Positions 1-8,703 of a stretch of DNA of 64,000 bases are shown piece after piece. The DNA comes from Hyphobacterium sp. SN044 (GTDB taxonomy: Bacteria; Pseudomonadota; Alphaproteobacteria; Caulobacterales; Maricaulaceae): NCBI RefSeq assembly GCF_021864465.1, contig NZ_JAKKUV010000006.1:1-64000 (forward strand), written 5' to 3'. Positions within the stretch are counted from its first letter, which is position 1, and each line of letters starts with the position of its first letter. Both the position numbers and the translations under genes were made by a program. The notes beneath the pieces are model-generated. The model was not told the DNA's origin, searched no databases, and worked only from the letters and a program-made list of their open reading frames with translations.

Positions 1-157
1 TCGCCGGGGTCGTGCGCGCATTCGCGTGAAGCCGGACCTGCATCACCCAGCCCTCCGTCTCAACGCAACATAGGCTAGCCCAGCAACGATCGCTGGGGAA
101 TCAAAACAATCGTCCGAAACGAAACACCTTCGCAGGGATCCCAGCGCCATCTTGATT
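1..157. other. Left-edge non-coding segment
   Basis: No gene can be supported here. Short open frames reach stops within the first 75 bases and could be the tail of a gene that begins outside the window, but nothing recognisable is encoded. The segment becomes less GC-rich around 60-130 and then enters the repeat-rich stretch that fills the space up to the carboxypeptidase stop codon at 474. Confidence 0.4.
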
Positions 158-237
158 GACGTTTCCCGGACGCCCGTCAGGGCGGTCCGGGATCCAGACT
201 GGGCCCCGGTCTTCGCGATGCGAAACCGGGGAACGTC
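158..237. repeat. Two-hairpin dispersed repeat, copy 1
   Basis: An 80-bp element bounded by GACGTTTCCCGG on the left and CCGGGGAACGTC on the right, an inverted pair matching at 11 of 12 positions. Inside are two hairpins: one around CCCGGAC...GTCCGGG and one of the form CCCCGGTcTTCGC-GCGAAaCCGGGG. The same architecture recurs at 17073-17160 and 18687-18777. It resembles REP/BIME-type palindromic intergenic elements. It encodes nothing, so any role in transcript 3' ends or DNA architecture is inferred. Confidence 0.8.
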
Positions 238-357
238 AGAGATAATCGAGCCACCCTTCGAGACACCCCAAACCTGAATTCCCTGCGAAAGCGGGGACCC
301 CGAAAACGGGGAGCGTCGGAGGCGGCGAGCCGCCCTTCGAGACGGTCGCTTCGCGCC

Positions 358-399
358 CTCCTCAGGACAGGCTCGAATTCAATGACCTGTCCTGAGGAG
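358..399. repeat. Perfect 14-bp inverted repeat
   Basis: CTCCTCAGGACAGG at 358-371 is exactly inverted at 386-399, leaving a 14-nt loop. The flanks extend the pairing imperfectly through GGTCGC-type sequence on both sides (about 344-355 and 400-412). Two near-identical direct copies ending in CCCTTCGAGAC (about 254-264 and 332-342) lie to the left. The structure lies downstream of the minus-strand carboxypeptidase gene and could act as its transcription end, but there is no T-run. Confidence 0.7.
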
Positions 400-473
400 C
401 GACCGTAAGGTCGCGTCTCGCCTGTCCTCGCGGAGGCGGGGAAAGGGCGGTCATTGATTGATATGACGACAGC

Positions 474-3158
474 CTACCGGTACGGCGAGGCGTGCGCCGG
501 TCCGAGCAGCACCGCATTCAGCAGCGCCAGATCGAGGCCTTCCTGATAGGCCCGCGTTGACGGATCCTGCGTGAAGGCGATGACCTGACCGCGGCCGGAA
601 GACCGGCTGACGATGAAGGGCTTGTAGGCCAGTTGCGCCCGGTTCTCCGCCCACAGATAACCACCTCCGACAAGGTCGTCCGGCCCTGCGAAACGCAGTG
701 CCGTCGTCAGCTCGTCGAGCGGCACGGTGGAGTAGATGTCCGAACCGGTGACCAGCGCGAACGCCCCGTCATCATACCCGGCAGACATCCAGGCATCGGC
801 ATTGGCCGTGACCCGCAGGAGCGCGCCCGGCGAGGAATCCGGCATTGCGTTGCGCGGCGTTTCCGCCGCCAGCAACTGCGCCTCGTCCTCGATGATCCGT
901 CCCGGGATGACCGGGCCTTCCGCGCCGTCGTCCGGGATCGCATCGGCCGCCCGTTCGCGCTGGACGGGCAGCAGGTCGACACCCGAAGACGCCATCCAGC
1001 GCGTCGCGTCGCCGAGACCGACCAGAACGCCGCCCGACTGCACGAAGCGGGTAATGGCATGCGCGCCGTTCTCGCCCAGTTCGCCCGAATATCCGGCCCC
1101 GCCGGCTTCCGGCAGGATCAGCACGTCGAACCCGGACAGGTCGGCGCTTCGAAGCCGCTCCGTGCGGATGATCGTCACCGGCAGATCGTAGCGTTGCTCC
1201 AGCACGAAGCGGACCGCTCCGGCCGAGGTCGGGGCCGTACCCTCACCCCAGGCCATGGCGATGCGCGGGGCAACCATGGCGTTGAAATTGCCGCTGCCCA
1301 GATTGGGGCCTTCATCGGTCCAGCTCGACGACAGGCCGATCGCGATGGCGCCGGTATTCTCGGCGGCATCGCGCACCAGCGTGTCGAGCCCGTCGGCCTG
1401 ACCATGGCGCTGGATCACCACCGTGCCGCGCGGGAAGACCCGCTCGCCGATCGTGAAGGGGGCGTCAGTCGTTCGCATCGCCACGCCTTGGCGCAGCAGC
1501 GCCGCGGCCATGGCCGCCTGACCGGCATCTGTCCACGGAATGGCGTAGCCGAAGGCCGCGTCGCCGACGACACCGCCGGACATTTCCGTCTCCGGGTCGA
1601 ACCGCTGCGACGCATTCGTCGGCAGGGCCGAACAGGCTGCCATGTCGACGTCGAACATCAGCGGCAGCGACCAGGCCGTCACGTCATAAAGTTCGTGGTC
1701 GAGCCCGCGCGCGCGTCGCGATTCCTGCTCCGCCATGAAGGCATCAGGCAGACGCGTATCGGCTTCCAGAAGCGTGCGCGCCAGACGCCCGGCCGGCTGG
1801 TCGAAGCGGACGAGATAGGCGCCGTTGCGGAAGCGCGAGCCACAGGCGGTGAAACCACCGTCGATCCCGTCGACCTCGATCCCCTGCCGCGCCAGCAGGC
1901 GAGCGAGCCGTTCCGCGCCCCAGCGATTGCCGGTGCGGTCCAGGAGGATGGCGCGCGGACCGGAGCGTTCGTCGATCGCCCCCTGCCGGAAGGCCAGCCG
2001 GTCGCGCACAAAGCGCTCGCGGTTTTCCGCCACCACCTGCGCCGTCGACAGGCTGGCGATGAAATGGTGATCGACGGCCTCGCCATAGGTCAGGGTCGAG
2101 CCGTCCTGCCGCCGCCAGACGAGGCCGCGCGGCGAGGCCTGCTCATAGGTCATCGCCACCGCGCCGTGCATCGTCGGCCACATGTCGCCATAGCCCGGAT
2201 AGAAGAGATCGAAGATTTCGCGCGTGAAATAGGTATAGCCGAAACGGTCGAACCAGCGGGCGTGATTGCGCCCGATCAGGTCCTGCGCCGCCCGCTGCGT
2301 GCGTACGATCTGCGGATTGAACGGTTCCGCTGCCGGCGCAAAGAAATAGGTCGAATCCCCGCCCATCTCGTGCGCGTCGACCACAACGACCGGATGCCAG
2401 TCGAGCATCGCCTGGACGCGGCCCACCGTCTCCGGCTGGCTCATCGTGAACCAGTCGCGGTTCATGTCGAACAGATAGTGATTGAAGCGCCCGCCCGGCC
2501 AAGGCTGGTCATGCTCGGCCGAGAAGCGCGACGGATCGGGCTCGATCCCGCGCGCGGCGGTGAAGCTGTGCACGAAGCGCGCGCGCCCGTCGGGGTTCTG
2601 GACCGGGTCGATGACGACGATCGTGTTGTCGAGGATCGTCTCCACCATCGGGTCGTTCACCCCCGAAACGAGGTGATAGGCCGTCCGAAGGCCGGCATCG
2701 GTGGAGGAAATCTCGTCGCCATGCACGCCATAGGAAAGCCACACGACCGGCGGAGTCTCGGCAACCAGACGATCAAGCTCGGCGGCGGATACGCCGCGCG
2801 GGTCGGCCAGACGCGCGAGATCGGCCTGAACGGCATCGAGGTTGTCGAGAATTTCCGCACGCGCGATCACCGCATAGGCCAGCGTCCGGCCTTCCCAGCT
2901 TTCCGCATAGTCGAACACGCGGATCCGGTCCGGCGCGGCGGCCTCCAGCGCACGCAGATAGTCGATCGCGTCCTCCGGCGGGGTGATCTCCGCGCCGAAT
3001 TCATGGCCCAGGCCGCGAACGCCGTCCGGGATGTCACTGTCGTGGCGGATCTCGAAGGGCGAAGCGTCCTGCGCCCCGGCCGCCGCGGTCAGCGTCAGCG
3101 GAAGCGCGGCACCCGGCAGCGTCAGTACAGCCAGCAGTGTAAGTAGAGAACGTGTCAT
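474..3158 (-). CDS. Exported M14-family zinc carboxypeptidase
   Basis: A secreted or periplasmic metallopeptidase expected to remove C-terminal residues from peptides. From the chosen start (894 aa) there is a signal peptide ending near AGAQD. The M14 zinc site is visible: HGDE around residues 146-149, an NPDGR substrate motif near 189, the third zinc ligand in DAHEMGG near 263, and a candidate catalytic Glu in MTYEQ near 339. The rest is a long C-terminal region including a glutamine-amidotransferase-like (GATase1-like fold) stretch, seen in large bacterial M14 proteins. The open frame extends 12 codons further upstream to 3194, but starting at 3158 puts the hydrophobic signal sequence at the N-terminus. 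The gene stands alone, downstream of a lipoprotein gene on the same strand. Substrate unknown. Confidence 0.88.
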   Translation of the reverse strand: MTRSLLTLLAVLTLPGAALPLTLTAAAGAQDASPFEIRHDSDIPDGVRGLGHEFGAEITPPEDAIDYLRALEAAAPDRIRVFDYAESWEGRTLAYAVIARAEILDNLDAVQADLARLADPRGVSAAELDRLVAETPPVVWLSYGVHGDEISSTDAGLRTAYHLVSGVNDPMVETILDNTIVVIDPVQNPDGRARFVHSFTAARGIEPDPSRFSAEHDQPWPGGRFNHYLFDMNRDWFTMSQPETVGRVQAMLDWHPVVVVDAHEMGGDSTYFFAPAAEPFNPQIVRTQRAAQDLIGRNHARWFDRFGYTYFTREIFDLFYPGYGDMWPTMHGAVAMTYEQASPRGLVWRRQDGSTLTYGEAVDHHFIASLSTAQVVAENRERFVRDRLAFRQGAIDERSGPRAILLDRTGNRWGAERLARLLARQGIEVDGIDGGFTACGSRFRNGAYLVRFDQPAGRLARTLLEADTRLPDAFMAEQESRRARGLDHELYDVTAWSLPLMFDVDMAACSALPTNASQRFDPETEMSGGVVGDAAFGYAIPWTDAGQAAMAAALLRQGVAMRTTDAPFTIGERVFPRGTVVIQRHGQADGLDTLVRDAAENTGAIAIGLSSSWTDEGPNLGSGNFNAMVAPRIAMAWGEGTAPTSAGAVRFVLEQRYDLPVTIIRTERLRSADLSGFDVLILPEAGGAGYSGELGENGAHAITRFVQSGGVLVGLGDATRWMASSGVDLLPVQRERAADAIPDDGAEGPVIPGRIIEDEAQLLAAETPRNAMPDSSPGALLRVTANADAWMSAGYDDGAFALVTGSDIYSTVPLDELTTALRFAGPDDLVGGGYLWAENRAQLAYKPFIVSRSSGRGQVIAFTQDPSTRAYQEGLDLALLNAVLLGPAHASPYR

Positions 3159-3266
3159 GCCCCGTCCGGCCTTGGCCGGTCCCCTTCCTGTCATCCCGTG
3201 AAGGGGATGTTCCGGGGGAAACCGGGCAAGGTCAAACGCTTCGCTCAGACGCGCGGGGGAATTGAA
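3159..3266. other. Intergenic hairpin pair
   Basis: The gap between the lipoprotein stop and the carboxypeptidase start holds two adjacent inverted repeats. One is CCGGCC-TT-GGCCGG at 3166-3179. The other is CCCCTTC (3181-3187) paired with GAAGGGG (3200-3206). They sit just upstream of the carboxypeptidase start, so on the minus strand they could terminate the lipoprotein transcript or shape the carboxypeptidase leader. No promoter is recognisable. Confidence 0.4.
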
Positions 3267-3980
3267 TTATCCGCGCGTCGACACCCGGACATTCGAGAGA
3301 ATGGCTTCGCCGGTGAGGCTGTCGTCCCATCCCGTCTCGGTCGTGAAAGCGACGGGATAGATGTAGAAGTCGAGCTCGCCGGTCTCGATATCGGTTTCGA
3401 GCGTGCAGGTCGCGCGCGACCCGGTGGCCGCCGCCTCGCCCTCGGCATTGTCAGTGAAGAGCTGCGCGTCTTCGCCATCCGGGCTGAAGGCGCAGGACAC
3501 GCGGTGATAGTCCGCGCCGCTTCGGTGCGCGAGCGTCACCCCGATCCAGGCATCGGGATTGCTGACACCTTCGATATCGAAGGACAGCGAGACCCGGCCA
3601 TTGTCCGGGCTCGTCCCGCCGGCGGTCCAGACCACGACTTCGCGGTTCGCGGCATCGTCGTCCAGGATCGCAAACATGTCGCCATCGCGCCGGACCTCGG
3701 CGGAATTGCTGCCGCCGAATCCCGGGCCGAAATCGGTGCCGGTGGTATCGACCATCTCGTTCAGGGTTGCGCCTTCCAGAAGCGTCCAGTTGCCGCTGTC
3801 CCGCGACCCGGACGGGCCGGCATCACCGGCGATGTCGCCGCGCAGCGCATCCATGTCGGCGTCACCGCTGACCGCGGCCTGATCGTCCGGAAGCGCAGCG
3901 CTGCGCTGTTCGCCGGTACCGGCCTCATTTCCGCAGGCAGCCAGCAGGACGGCGAGCGAAACCCACTTCAACGCACGCAT
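3267..3980 (-). CDS. Hypothetical lipoprotein
   Basis: A 237-aa predicted lipoprotein. The start at 3980 gives a short signal peptide with a lipobox (LLAAC, Cys at about residue 16); the longer open frame to 4049 would bury that signal. The mature part is acidic and low in lysine, with a beta-rich composition and the look of a carbohydrate-binding or concanavalin-type sandwich (for example VSLSFDIEGV and AWIGVTLAHR), but no family can be named with confidence. It probably sits on the inner face of the outer membrane or in the periplasm. It lies between an MFS transporter and the carboxypeptidase, all on the minus strand. Function unknown. Confidence 0.75.
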   Translation of the reverse strand: MRALKWVSLAVLLAACGNEAGTGEQRSAALPDDQAAVSGDADMDALRGDIAGDAGPSGSRDSGNWTLLEGATLNEMVDTTGTDFGPGFGGSNSAEVRRDGDMFAILDDDAANREVVVWTAGGTSPDNGRVSLSFDIEGVSNPDAWIGVTLAHRSGADYHRVSCAFSPDGEDAQLFTDNAEGEAAATGSRATCTLETDIETGELDFYIYPVAFTTETGWDDSLTGEAILSNVRVSTRG

Positions 3981-4079
3981 GGTCGAACCCTTTCGGTCTG
4001 TTGTGCGACGGCAAACGAACGGATTAGCCCTCGCCTGGTTCCCCTGCAAGCGCAGCGCCCGACCCGGGCAAATTTATGG

Positions 4080-5381
4080 CTAACCTTCCCAATCCTTCTC
4101 CAGCCGCTTCGAGGCGAGCAGGAAAAGAGTGCCCGCCACGAGATAGATCAGCGACCCGAGGATGATCGAATAGCGCAGGGCGTCATCCCCGAAGCTCGGC
4201 GTCAGCAGGGTCGAGAACTCGCCCAGCACGTAGATTCCGCCGGCAATGCCGATGAGATTGTTGACCAGCAGGAAGATCGACGACGCCGTGGTGCGCATCG
4301 AGGGCGGCACGAGGTGCTGGAAGGCCGAAAGGGCCGGGCCGAGCCAGGCGAGGCCGAGCGCGGTCGGGATCAGGAACAGGATCAGCGACAGGATCGGCGT
4401 CGGCGCCAGCACGCCCGCGATGTAGAGCGGCGTGGTCAGGAGGAAGGCGATGCCGGGAACCCGCGCATAGGCCGAGACCGAGCGGCTGCCGAGCCAGTCC
4501 GACAACACCCCGCCGAGCACGATGCCCGCCGTTCCGCCGATGAACAGCACCGTGCCGAACAGCCAGCCCGTATCGATGATGCCGAGGTCGAAGGTCCGCG
4601 CGAAGAAGGACGGCAGCCAGAAGAAGACGCCATAGCCCATCATCGAGGAGCAGGCCGCGCCGAAGGTGAGGAGCCAGAAGGACGGCTTCTTTGACAGGAC
4701 TTTCAGCACCTCGCCGAAGCTCGGCTTCTTCGCGGCCGGGTCCGTCTTCACCGTATCCAGCCCGCCGCGCACCGGCTCGCGGACGAACAGCTTGAAGATC
4801 GGCGCGATGACGATGCCGGCCACGCCGACGATGATGAAGGCCGCGCGCCAGTCGAGCGCCTCGCTGATCGCCCCGCCGGCGATCTGCGCCCCGGCGATCA
4901 CGCCGAAGGCCGACCCGATCGGAATACCGAGTGAATAGACCGCAAGCGCCCGTGCCCGGCTTTTCGGCGGGAAATAGTCCGCGATCAGCGAATAGGACGG
5001 CGCCACACCGCCCGCCTCGCCGATCCCGACGCCGACGCGCGCCGCGAACAGCTGCCAGAAATTGGTCGCGAAGCCGCACAGCGCGGTGAAGCCGCTCCAG
5101 AAGGTCAGTGCGCCGGTGATGATCCAGGTCCGGTTCGTCCGGTCGGCCAGCCAGGCGATCGGAACGCCCAGCGTCGAATAGAGGAAGGCGAAGGCGAGGC
5201 CGCCCAGAAGGCCCAGTTCCCGGTCATTCAACCCCAGCTCGTCCCGGATCGGGATGGCGAGGATCGAGATGATCTGCCGGTCGAGGAAGTTGAAGGCATA
5301 GACCAGGAACAGCAGGAACAGCACCAGATAACGGTATTTGGTGTTCTCCGCCGGGTTCGTCGGGGCTACGGCATCGCTCAT
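4080..5381 (-). CDS. MFS transporter (spinster-like)
   Basis: A 433-aa major facilitator superfamily carrier with about 12 hydrophobic segments. The N-terminal segment reads YAFNFLDRQIISILAIPI, followed by LADRTNR in the loop after TM2, the typical signature of the spinster/hexuronate-type MFS group of proteobacteria. The start ATG abuts the stop codon of the alpha/beta hydrolase gene with no gap, so the two are co-transcribed and probably translationally coupled. Together with the TonB receptor upstream, this suggests inner-membrane uptake of the compound that crosses the outer membrane through the receptor. The actual substrate cannot be read from sequence. Confidence 0.85.
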   Translation of the reverse strand: MSDAVAPTNPAENTKYRYLVLFLLFLVYAFNFLDRQIISILAIPIRDELGLNDRELGLLGGLAFAFLYSTLGVPIAWLADRTNRTWIITGALTFWSGFTALCGFATNFWQLFAARVGVGIGEAGGVAPSYSLIADYFPPKSRARALAVYSLGIPIGSAFGVIAGAQIAGGAISEALDWRAAFIIVGVAGIVIAPIFKLFVREPVRGGLDTVKTDPAAKKPSFGEVLKVLSKKPSFWLLTFGAACSSMMGYGVFFWLPSFFARTFDLGIIDTGWLFGTVLFIGGTAGIVLGGVLSDWLGSRSVSAYARVPGIAFLLTTPLYIAGVLAPTPILSLILFLIPTALGLAWLGPALSAFQHLVPPSMRTTASSIFLLVNNLIGIAGGIYVLGEFSTLLTPSFGDDALRYSIILGSLIYLVAGTLFLLASKRLEKDWEG

Positions 5382-6305
5382 CTAGAGAACCTCGTCGAGA
5401 AAGCTGCGGACATCGGCCAGCGTGCGCGCGGGATCTTCCTCGTGCGCGATGTGTCCGAGGTCGTCGTAGGTGATCAGGCGGGCATCGGGAATCGTTTCGG
5501 CCATGGCCTCAGAGTGGTCGACCGGTATCATCCGGTCCATCCGCCCGTGCAGGATCAGGGTCGGCACCGAGACGCGCTGAAGATCGGCCGTCGGTTCCGG
5601 CAGGGTGAAGACTTCAAGGCGCTCCACGAAGGCATCGCCATTGCCCGCCATCAACGCCGTGATCCGTTCCGGCACGGCGGGGTCCATCCGGCTGGCATCG
5701 CCGTAGAGATTGGCCGTGCCCGCACGCACCAGGCCTTCCGGCGCGCTTCTAAGATAGATCGCCACCGGCATCGGCACGGCGACCGGCTCCTCGGTCACGC
5801 CATTGATCGAATACCCGCCGGGCGACACCAGGACGAGCGCGTCGACGCGCTCCGGATGGTCGGCTGCAAACCGCCAGGCGGCGAGCCCGCCCAGAGAATT
5901 GCCGCCGATCACGGCATGCTCGATGTCCAGCGCATCCATCGTTTCGCCGATGAAGTCGGCCGTGTCCTGAACCGTGTAGCGCTGCTGCGGGTCCGGCCCG
6001 GTCAGGCCGTGGCCCGGCAAATCCATGCGGATGACGCGGTAGTCGGAATCCAGGCCTTCGGCCCAGGCCTCCCAGCTTTCCAGAGACACCGAGAAGCCGT
6101 GGACCAGCACGATGGGTTGGGCGTTGCGCGGTCCGGTCATCCGGACCCGCACCTGCCGCCCGCCGATCTCGACCAGCTGATCGGTCTCGCTCCAGTAGGG
6201 CGAATCGATCGCCGGCCCGGCTTCGGGGGCGGGACGGGCGAAGAAGAAGACCGCGACGCCTGCGGCCACGACCAGAAGGGCCACGAGTATCCAGATCAGG
6301 CGCAT
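5382..6305 (-). CDS. Membrane-anchored alpha/beta hydrolase
   Basis: A 307-aa hydrolase with an N-terminal hydrophobic anchor (residues 3-22) and then a complete alpha/beta-hydrolase fold: oxyanion HGFS near 69, nucleophile elbow GGNSLGG with Ser137, an acid in HGRMDRMIP, and the catalytic His285 in LGHIAHE. The anchor suggests periplasmic exposure or membrane attachment. It follows the TonB receptor gene on the same strand after a strong terminator-like hairpin, and leads directly into the MFS gene. The likely role is ester, lactone or epoxide hydrolysis in the catabolic locus. Substrate unassigned. Confidence 0.85.
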   Translation of the reverse strand: MRLIWILVALLVVAAGVAVFFFARPAPEAGPAIDSPYWSETDQLVEIGGRQVRVRMTGPRNAQPIVLVHGFSVSLESWEAWAEGLDSDYRVIRMDLPGHGLTGPDPQQRYTVQDTADFIGETMDALDIEHAVIGGNSLGGLAAWRFAADHPERVDALVLVSPGGYSINGVTEEPVAVPMPVAIYLRSAPEGLVRAGTANLYGDASRMDPAVPERITALMAGNGDAFVERLEVFTLPEPTADLQRVSVPTLILHGRMDRMIPVDHSEAMAETIPDARLITYDDLGHIAHEEDPARTLADVRSFLDEVL

Positions 6306-6329
6306 GTCTCTCCTCCCCCGAAAAAGGCA

Positions 6330-6364
6330 CCGGCCGGGAAAGCCCTAGAGCGTTTCCCGGCCGG
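6330..6364 (-). terminator. Intrinsic terminator or attenuator after the TonB receptor
   Basis: A perfect 12-bp inverted repeat (CCGGCCGGGAAA at 6330-6341, TTTCCCGGCCGG at 6353-6364) with an 11-nt loop. Read on the minus strand it is followed within a few bases by a run of five T, the form of a Rho-independent terminator. It lies between the receptor stop (6388) and the hydrolase start (6305), so it could lower expression of the downstream hydrolase-MFS pair relative to the receptor. Confidence 0.75.
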
Positions 6365-6387
6365 GTTCCAGACGCGTCCCCCCGCGC

Positions 6388-8703
6388 CTAGTAGCGGTAG
6401 GCGACCGTCGCGGTGAAGGTCCGCGGATCGCCATAGTAGGCCGTCAGCACGCCTTCGAGACCGAGTTCCGGCGCGAAGGTCGTGTTGTTGACGAAGTCAT
6501 AGCCGGCGACCCGGTATTCCTCGTCGGTCAGGTTGCGGCCGTGCAGGCCGAACTGCCAGCTTCCATCGGCGGAGTCCCAGACCACGCTGGCATTCCACAG
6601 TGCGAAGGATTCCTGGTCGAGGACCGGGAAGGGCACTTCGAACTGCGTGGAATCGCCGCGATACGCCACCTGGCCCATCAGGGTCAGGTCGCCGCCGAAG
6701 CTCGGGACCATATAGGCCAGCGAGGCATTGGCGGTCGTGTTCGGCGTGTTCTGAATCTCGACCACGTTGGAAATGTCGACACCGAGGCCGGAGATGAACT
6801 GGCCGTAGTGACCGTCGAGATAGCCGAGCGCCCAGGTCAGGTTGAACGCGTCACCCGGGGTGAAGGTGTCCTGGCCGAACGTCCACGCACCTTCGAATTC
6901 GACACCGGTGATCTTCGCCGAGGCGGCGTTGGTCGTCACGCCGGTGAAGGTATCGTTGATGCCGTCATTGTTGGTGTCGACACCGACCGAACCCGGAATC
7001 TGAACGTCGTTATATTCCGAGTGGAAGACGGTCAGGCTGTGGCGATAGGTGCCGAGGCCCACGCGCCAGCCGAGCTCGAACGTGTCCACCGTTTCCGGAT
7101 CGAAGGACATGAATTCGAAGATTTCGTCGGCGGTGATATTGCCGTCCTGGTTGAAGTCCGGCGTCGCCGAGGTCTGGCCGCGCGGGTCGAAACCGCCGCC
7201 CTTGAAGCCCTGGCTGTAGGACGCATAGAGCGTGTGCTCGTCGGTCGGCTCGAACGTGATCGAGGCGCGCGGGCTGAAATCCGTCCAGTCGTTCGAACCG
7301 GTGAAGTTCGACGTCGTGGCGATCAGCGTCGGGTTGCCGCCGAAGAACTCGGAGAAGCCGCCGATATAGGTCCGGCGCAGCACGGTCGAATTCCGCTCGT
7401 CATAGGTGTAGCGGCCACCGACCGAGATCGTCGTGCGCGGCGCGATGTCATAGCTGAAGTCCGCGAACACCGACCAGGTGTTGGTGCCGACATCACCGAA
7501 CGTCTGGGCGTTGAGGCCCGGCAGGTTGATCAGCGCGCCGGTCTGCGCCAGCAGCACGTCGAACACGGTCTCGGAATTGGCATCCAGGTAGTAGAAGCCC
7601 ATGACGCCCGACAGGCGGTCGCCTTCATAGAGCAGCTGGAATTCTTCCGAGAACTGGTCGTTCGTGTAGATCGCCGGCACGTCGAAATCGGCCACGGCGA
7701 GGGCGTCGAAGTCGATCGGGGTCAGCGATTCATCGTCGCGGTAGGCGAGGATGTTGCGGACGGTCCAGTTGTCGTTGAGGCGGTATTCCATCGACAGCGA
7801 GACACCCTGTGCCTCGACCGACTGCGGAATGACATTGAGGCCGCCGCGCGTGTCGAACACGTCGTTCAGCACCGGCGCGCCGCCGAAGGCCCCCGGGATC
7901 AGGCGGTGACCGCCGCGCGCATTCGAGTTGTCTTCGACGCGGTCGGCGCTCAGGCGCAGGAAGAACTGGTCGTTCGGCTCGAATTCCAGCGTCAGACGGC
8001 CGGCCAGCACATCCTTGTTGTAGTTGTCTTCGCCGGTGGTCAGGTTGGTGCCGAAACCGCCGCGGGTCAGGCGGGCGATCGCCGCACCGATGCGCAGCGT
8101 GTCGCCGATCGGGGCCGAGGCCGAACCGATCAGGTCGAACTGCTCATACGTGCCGACATTGGCGCGCAGCGACACGGTCGGAGAATCCGCGTCGAGACGG
8201 CGGGTGACGTATTTGATCGCGCCGCCGATCGTGTTGCGGCCATAGAGCGTGCCCTGCGGACCGCGCAGCACTTCGATGCGCTCGACGTCGAAGATGTCCA
8301 GGACCGCGCCCTGCGGACGGTTGAGATAGACGTCATCGACATAGATACCGACGCCGGATTCGAAGCCGGACACCGGATCCTGCTGACCGACGCCGCGGAT
8401 GAAGGCGGTCAGGGTCGAGTTGGTGCCGCGCGAGGCTTCGAGCGTCACGCTCGGTGCCAGCTGGGCCACGGCCAGGATGTCCTGCGCGCCCATCGCTTCC
8501 AGCTCGGTGCCGGAGACGGCGGTCACCGCGATCGGCACGTCAATCAGCGATTCCTCGCGGCGGCGGGCCGTGACGGTGATCACGTCGGCTTGCGGCGTGG
8601 CCTGTTCTTCCTGTGCGATCGCGCCCGGCGCGGTCACGATGGCGGCTGCGGCGACGCTGGACAGGAGCGTGGCCTGCAGGGTCAGTTTACGCGTGGTGGT
8701 CAT
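6388..8703 (-). CDS. TonB-dependent outer-membrane receptor
   Basis: A 771-aa receptor: signal peptide ending AIAQ near residue 30, a TonB-box-like stretch (DVITVTARRRE), a plug domain (VAVTAVSGTELEAMG, FIRGVGQQDP, VYLNRPQ, ERIEVLRGPQGTLYGRNT) and a long beta-barrel ending in an aromatic residue (VAYRY), the usual beta-assembly signal. The plug type matches receptors often found in Sphingomonadales and Caulobacterales catabolic clusters rather than classic siderophore receptors. Its start overlaps the stop of the upstream hydrolase by 4 nt (ATGA). It probably imports the substrate processed by the surrounding enzymes. Confidence 0.92.
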   Translation of the reverse strand: MTTTRKLTLQATLLSSVAAAAIVTAPGAIAQEEQATPQADVITVTARRREESLIDVPIAVTAVSGTELEAMGAQDILAVAQLAPSVTLEASRGTNSTLTAFIRGVGQQDPVSGFESGVGIYVDDVYLNRPQGAVLDIFDVERIEVLRGPQGTLYGRNTIGGAIKYVTRRLDADSPTVSLRANVGTYEQFDLIGSASAPIGDTLRIGAAIARLTRGGFGTNLTTGEDNYNKDVLAGRLTLEFEPNDQFFLRLSADRVEDNSNARGGHRLIPGAFGGAPVLNDVFDTRGGLNVIPQSVEAQGVSLSMEYRLNDNWTVRNILAYRDDESLTPIDFDALAVADFDVPAIYTNDQFSEEFQLLYEGDRLSGVMGFYYLDANSETVFDVLLAQTGALINLPGLNAQTFGDVGTNTWSVFADFSYDIAPRTTISVGGRYTYDERNSTVLRRTYIGGFSEFFGGNPTLIATTSNFTGSNDWTDFSPRASITFEPTDEHTLYASYSQGFKGGGFDPRGQTSATPDFNQDGNITADEIFEFMSFDPETVDTFELGWRVGLGTYRHSLTVFHSEYNDVQIPGSVGVDTNNDGINDTFTGVTTNAASAKITGVEFEGAWTFGQDTFTPGDAFNLTWALGYLDGHYGQFISGLGVDISNVVEIQNTPNTTANASLAYMVPSFGGDLTLMGQVAYRGDSTQFEVPFPVLDQESFALWNASVVWDSADGSWQFGLHGRNLTDEEYRVAGYDFVNNTTFAPELGLEGVLTAYYGDPRTFTATVAYRY

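Noticed and set aside
633..3146. Long plus-strand open frame (837 codons) opposite the carboxypeptidase gene
   Set aside because: It is Arg/His/Gly rich with no domain. The opposite strand encodes a full M14 protein, so this is a GC-bias shadow.
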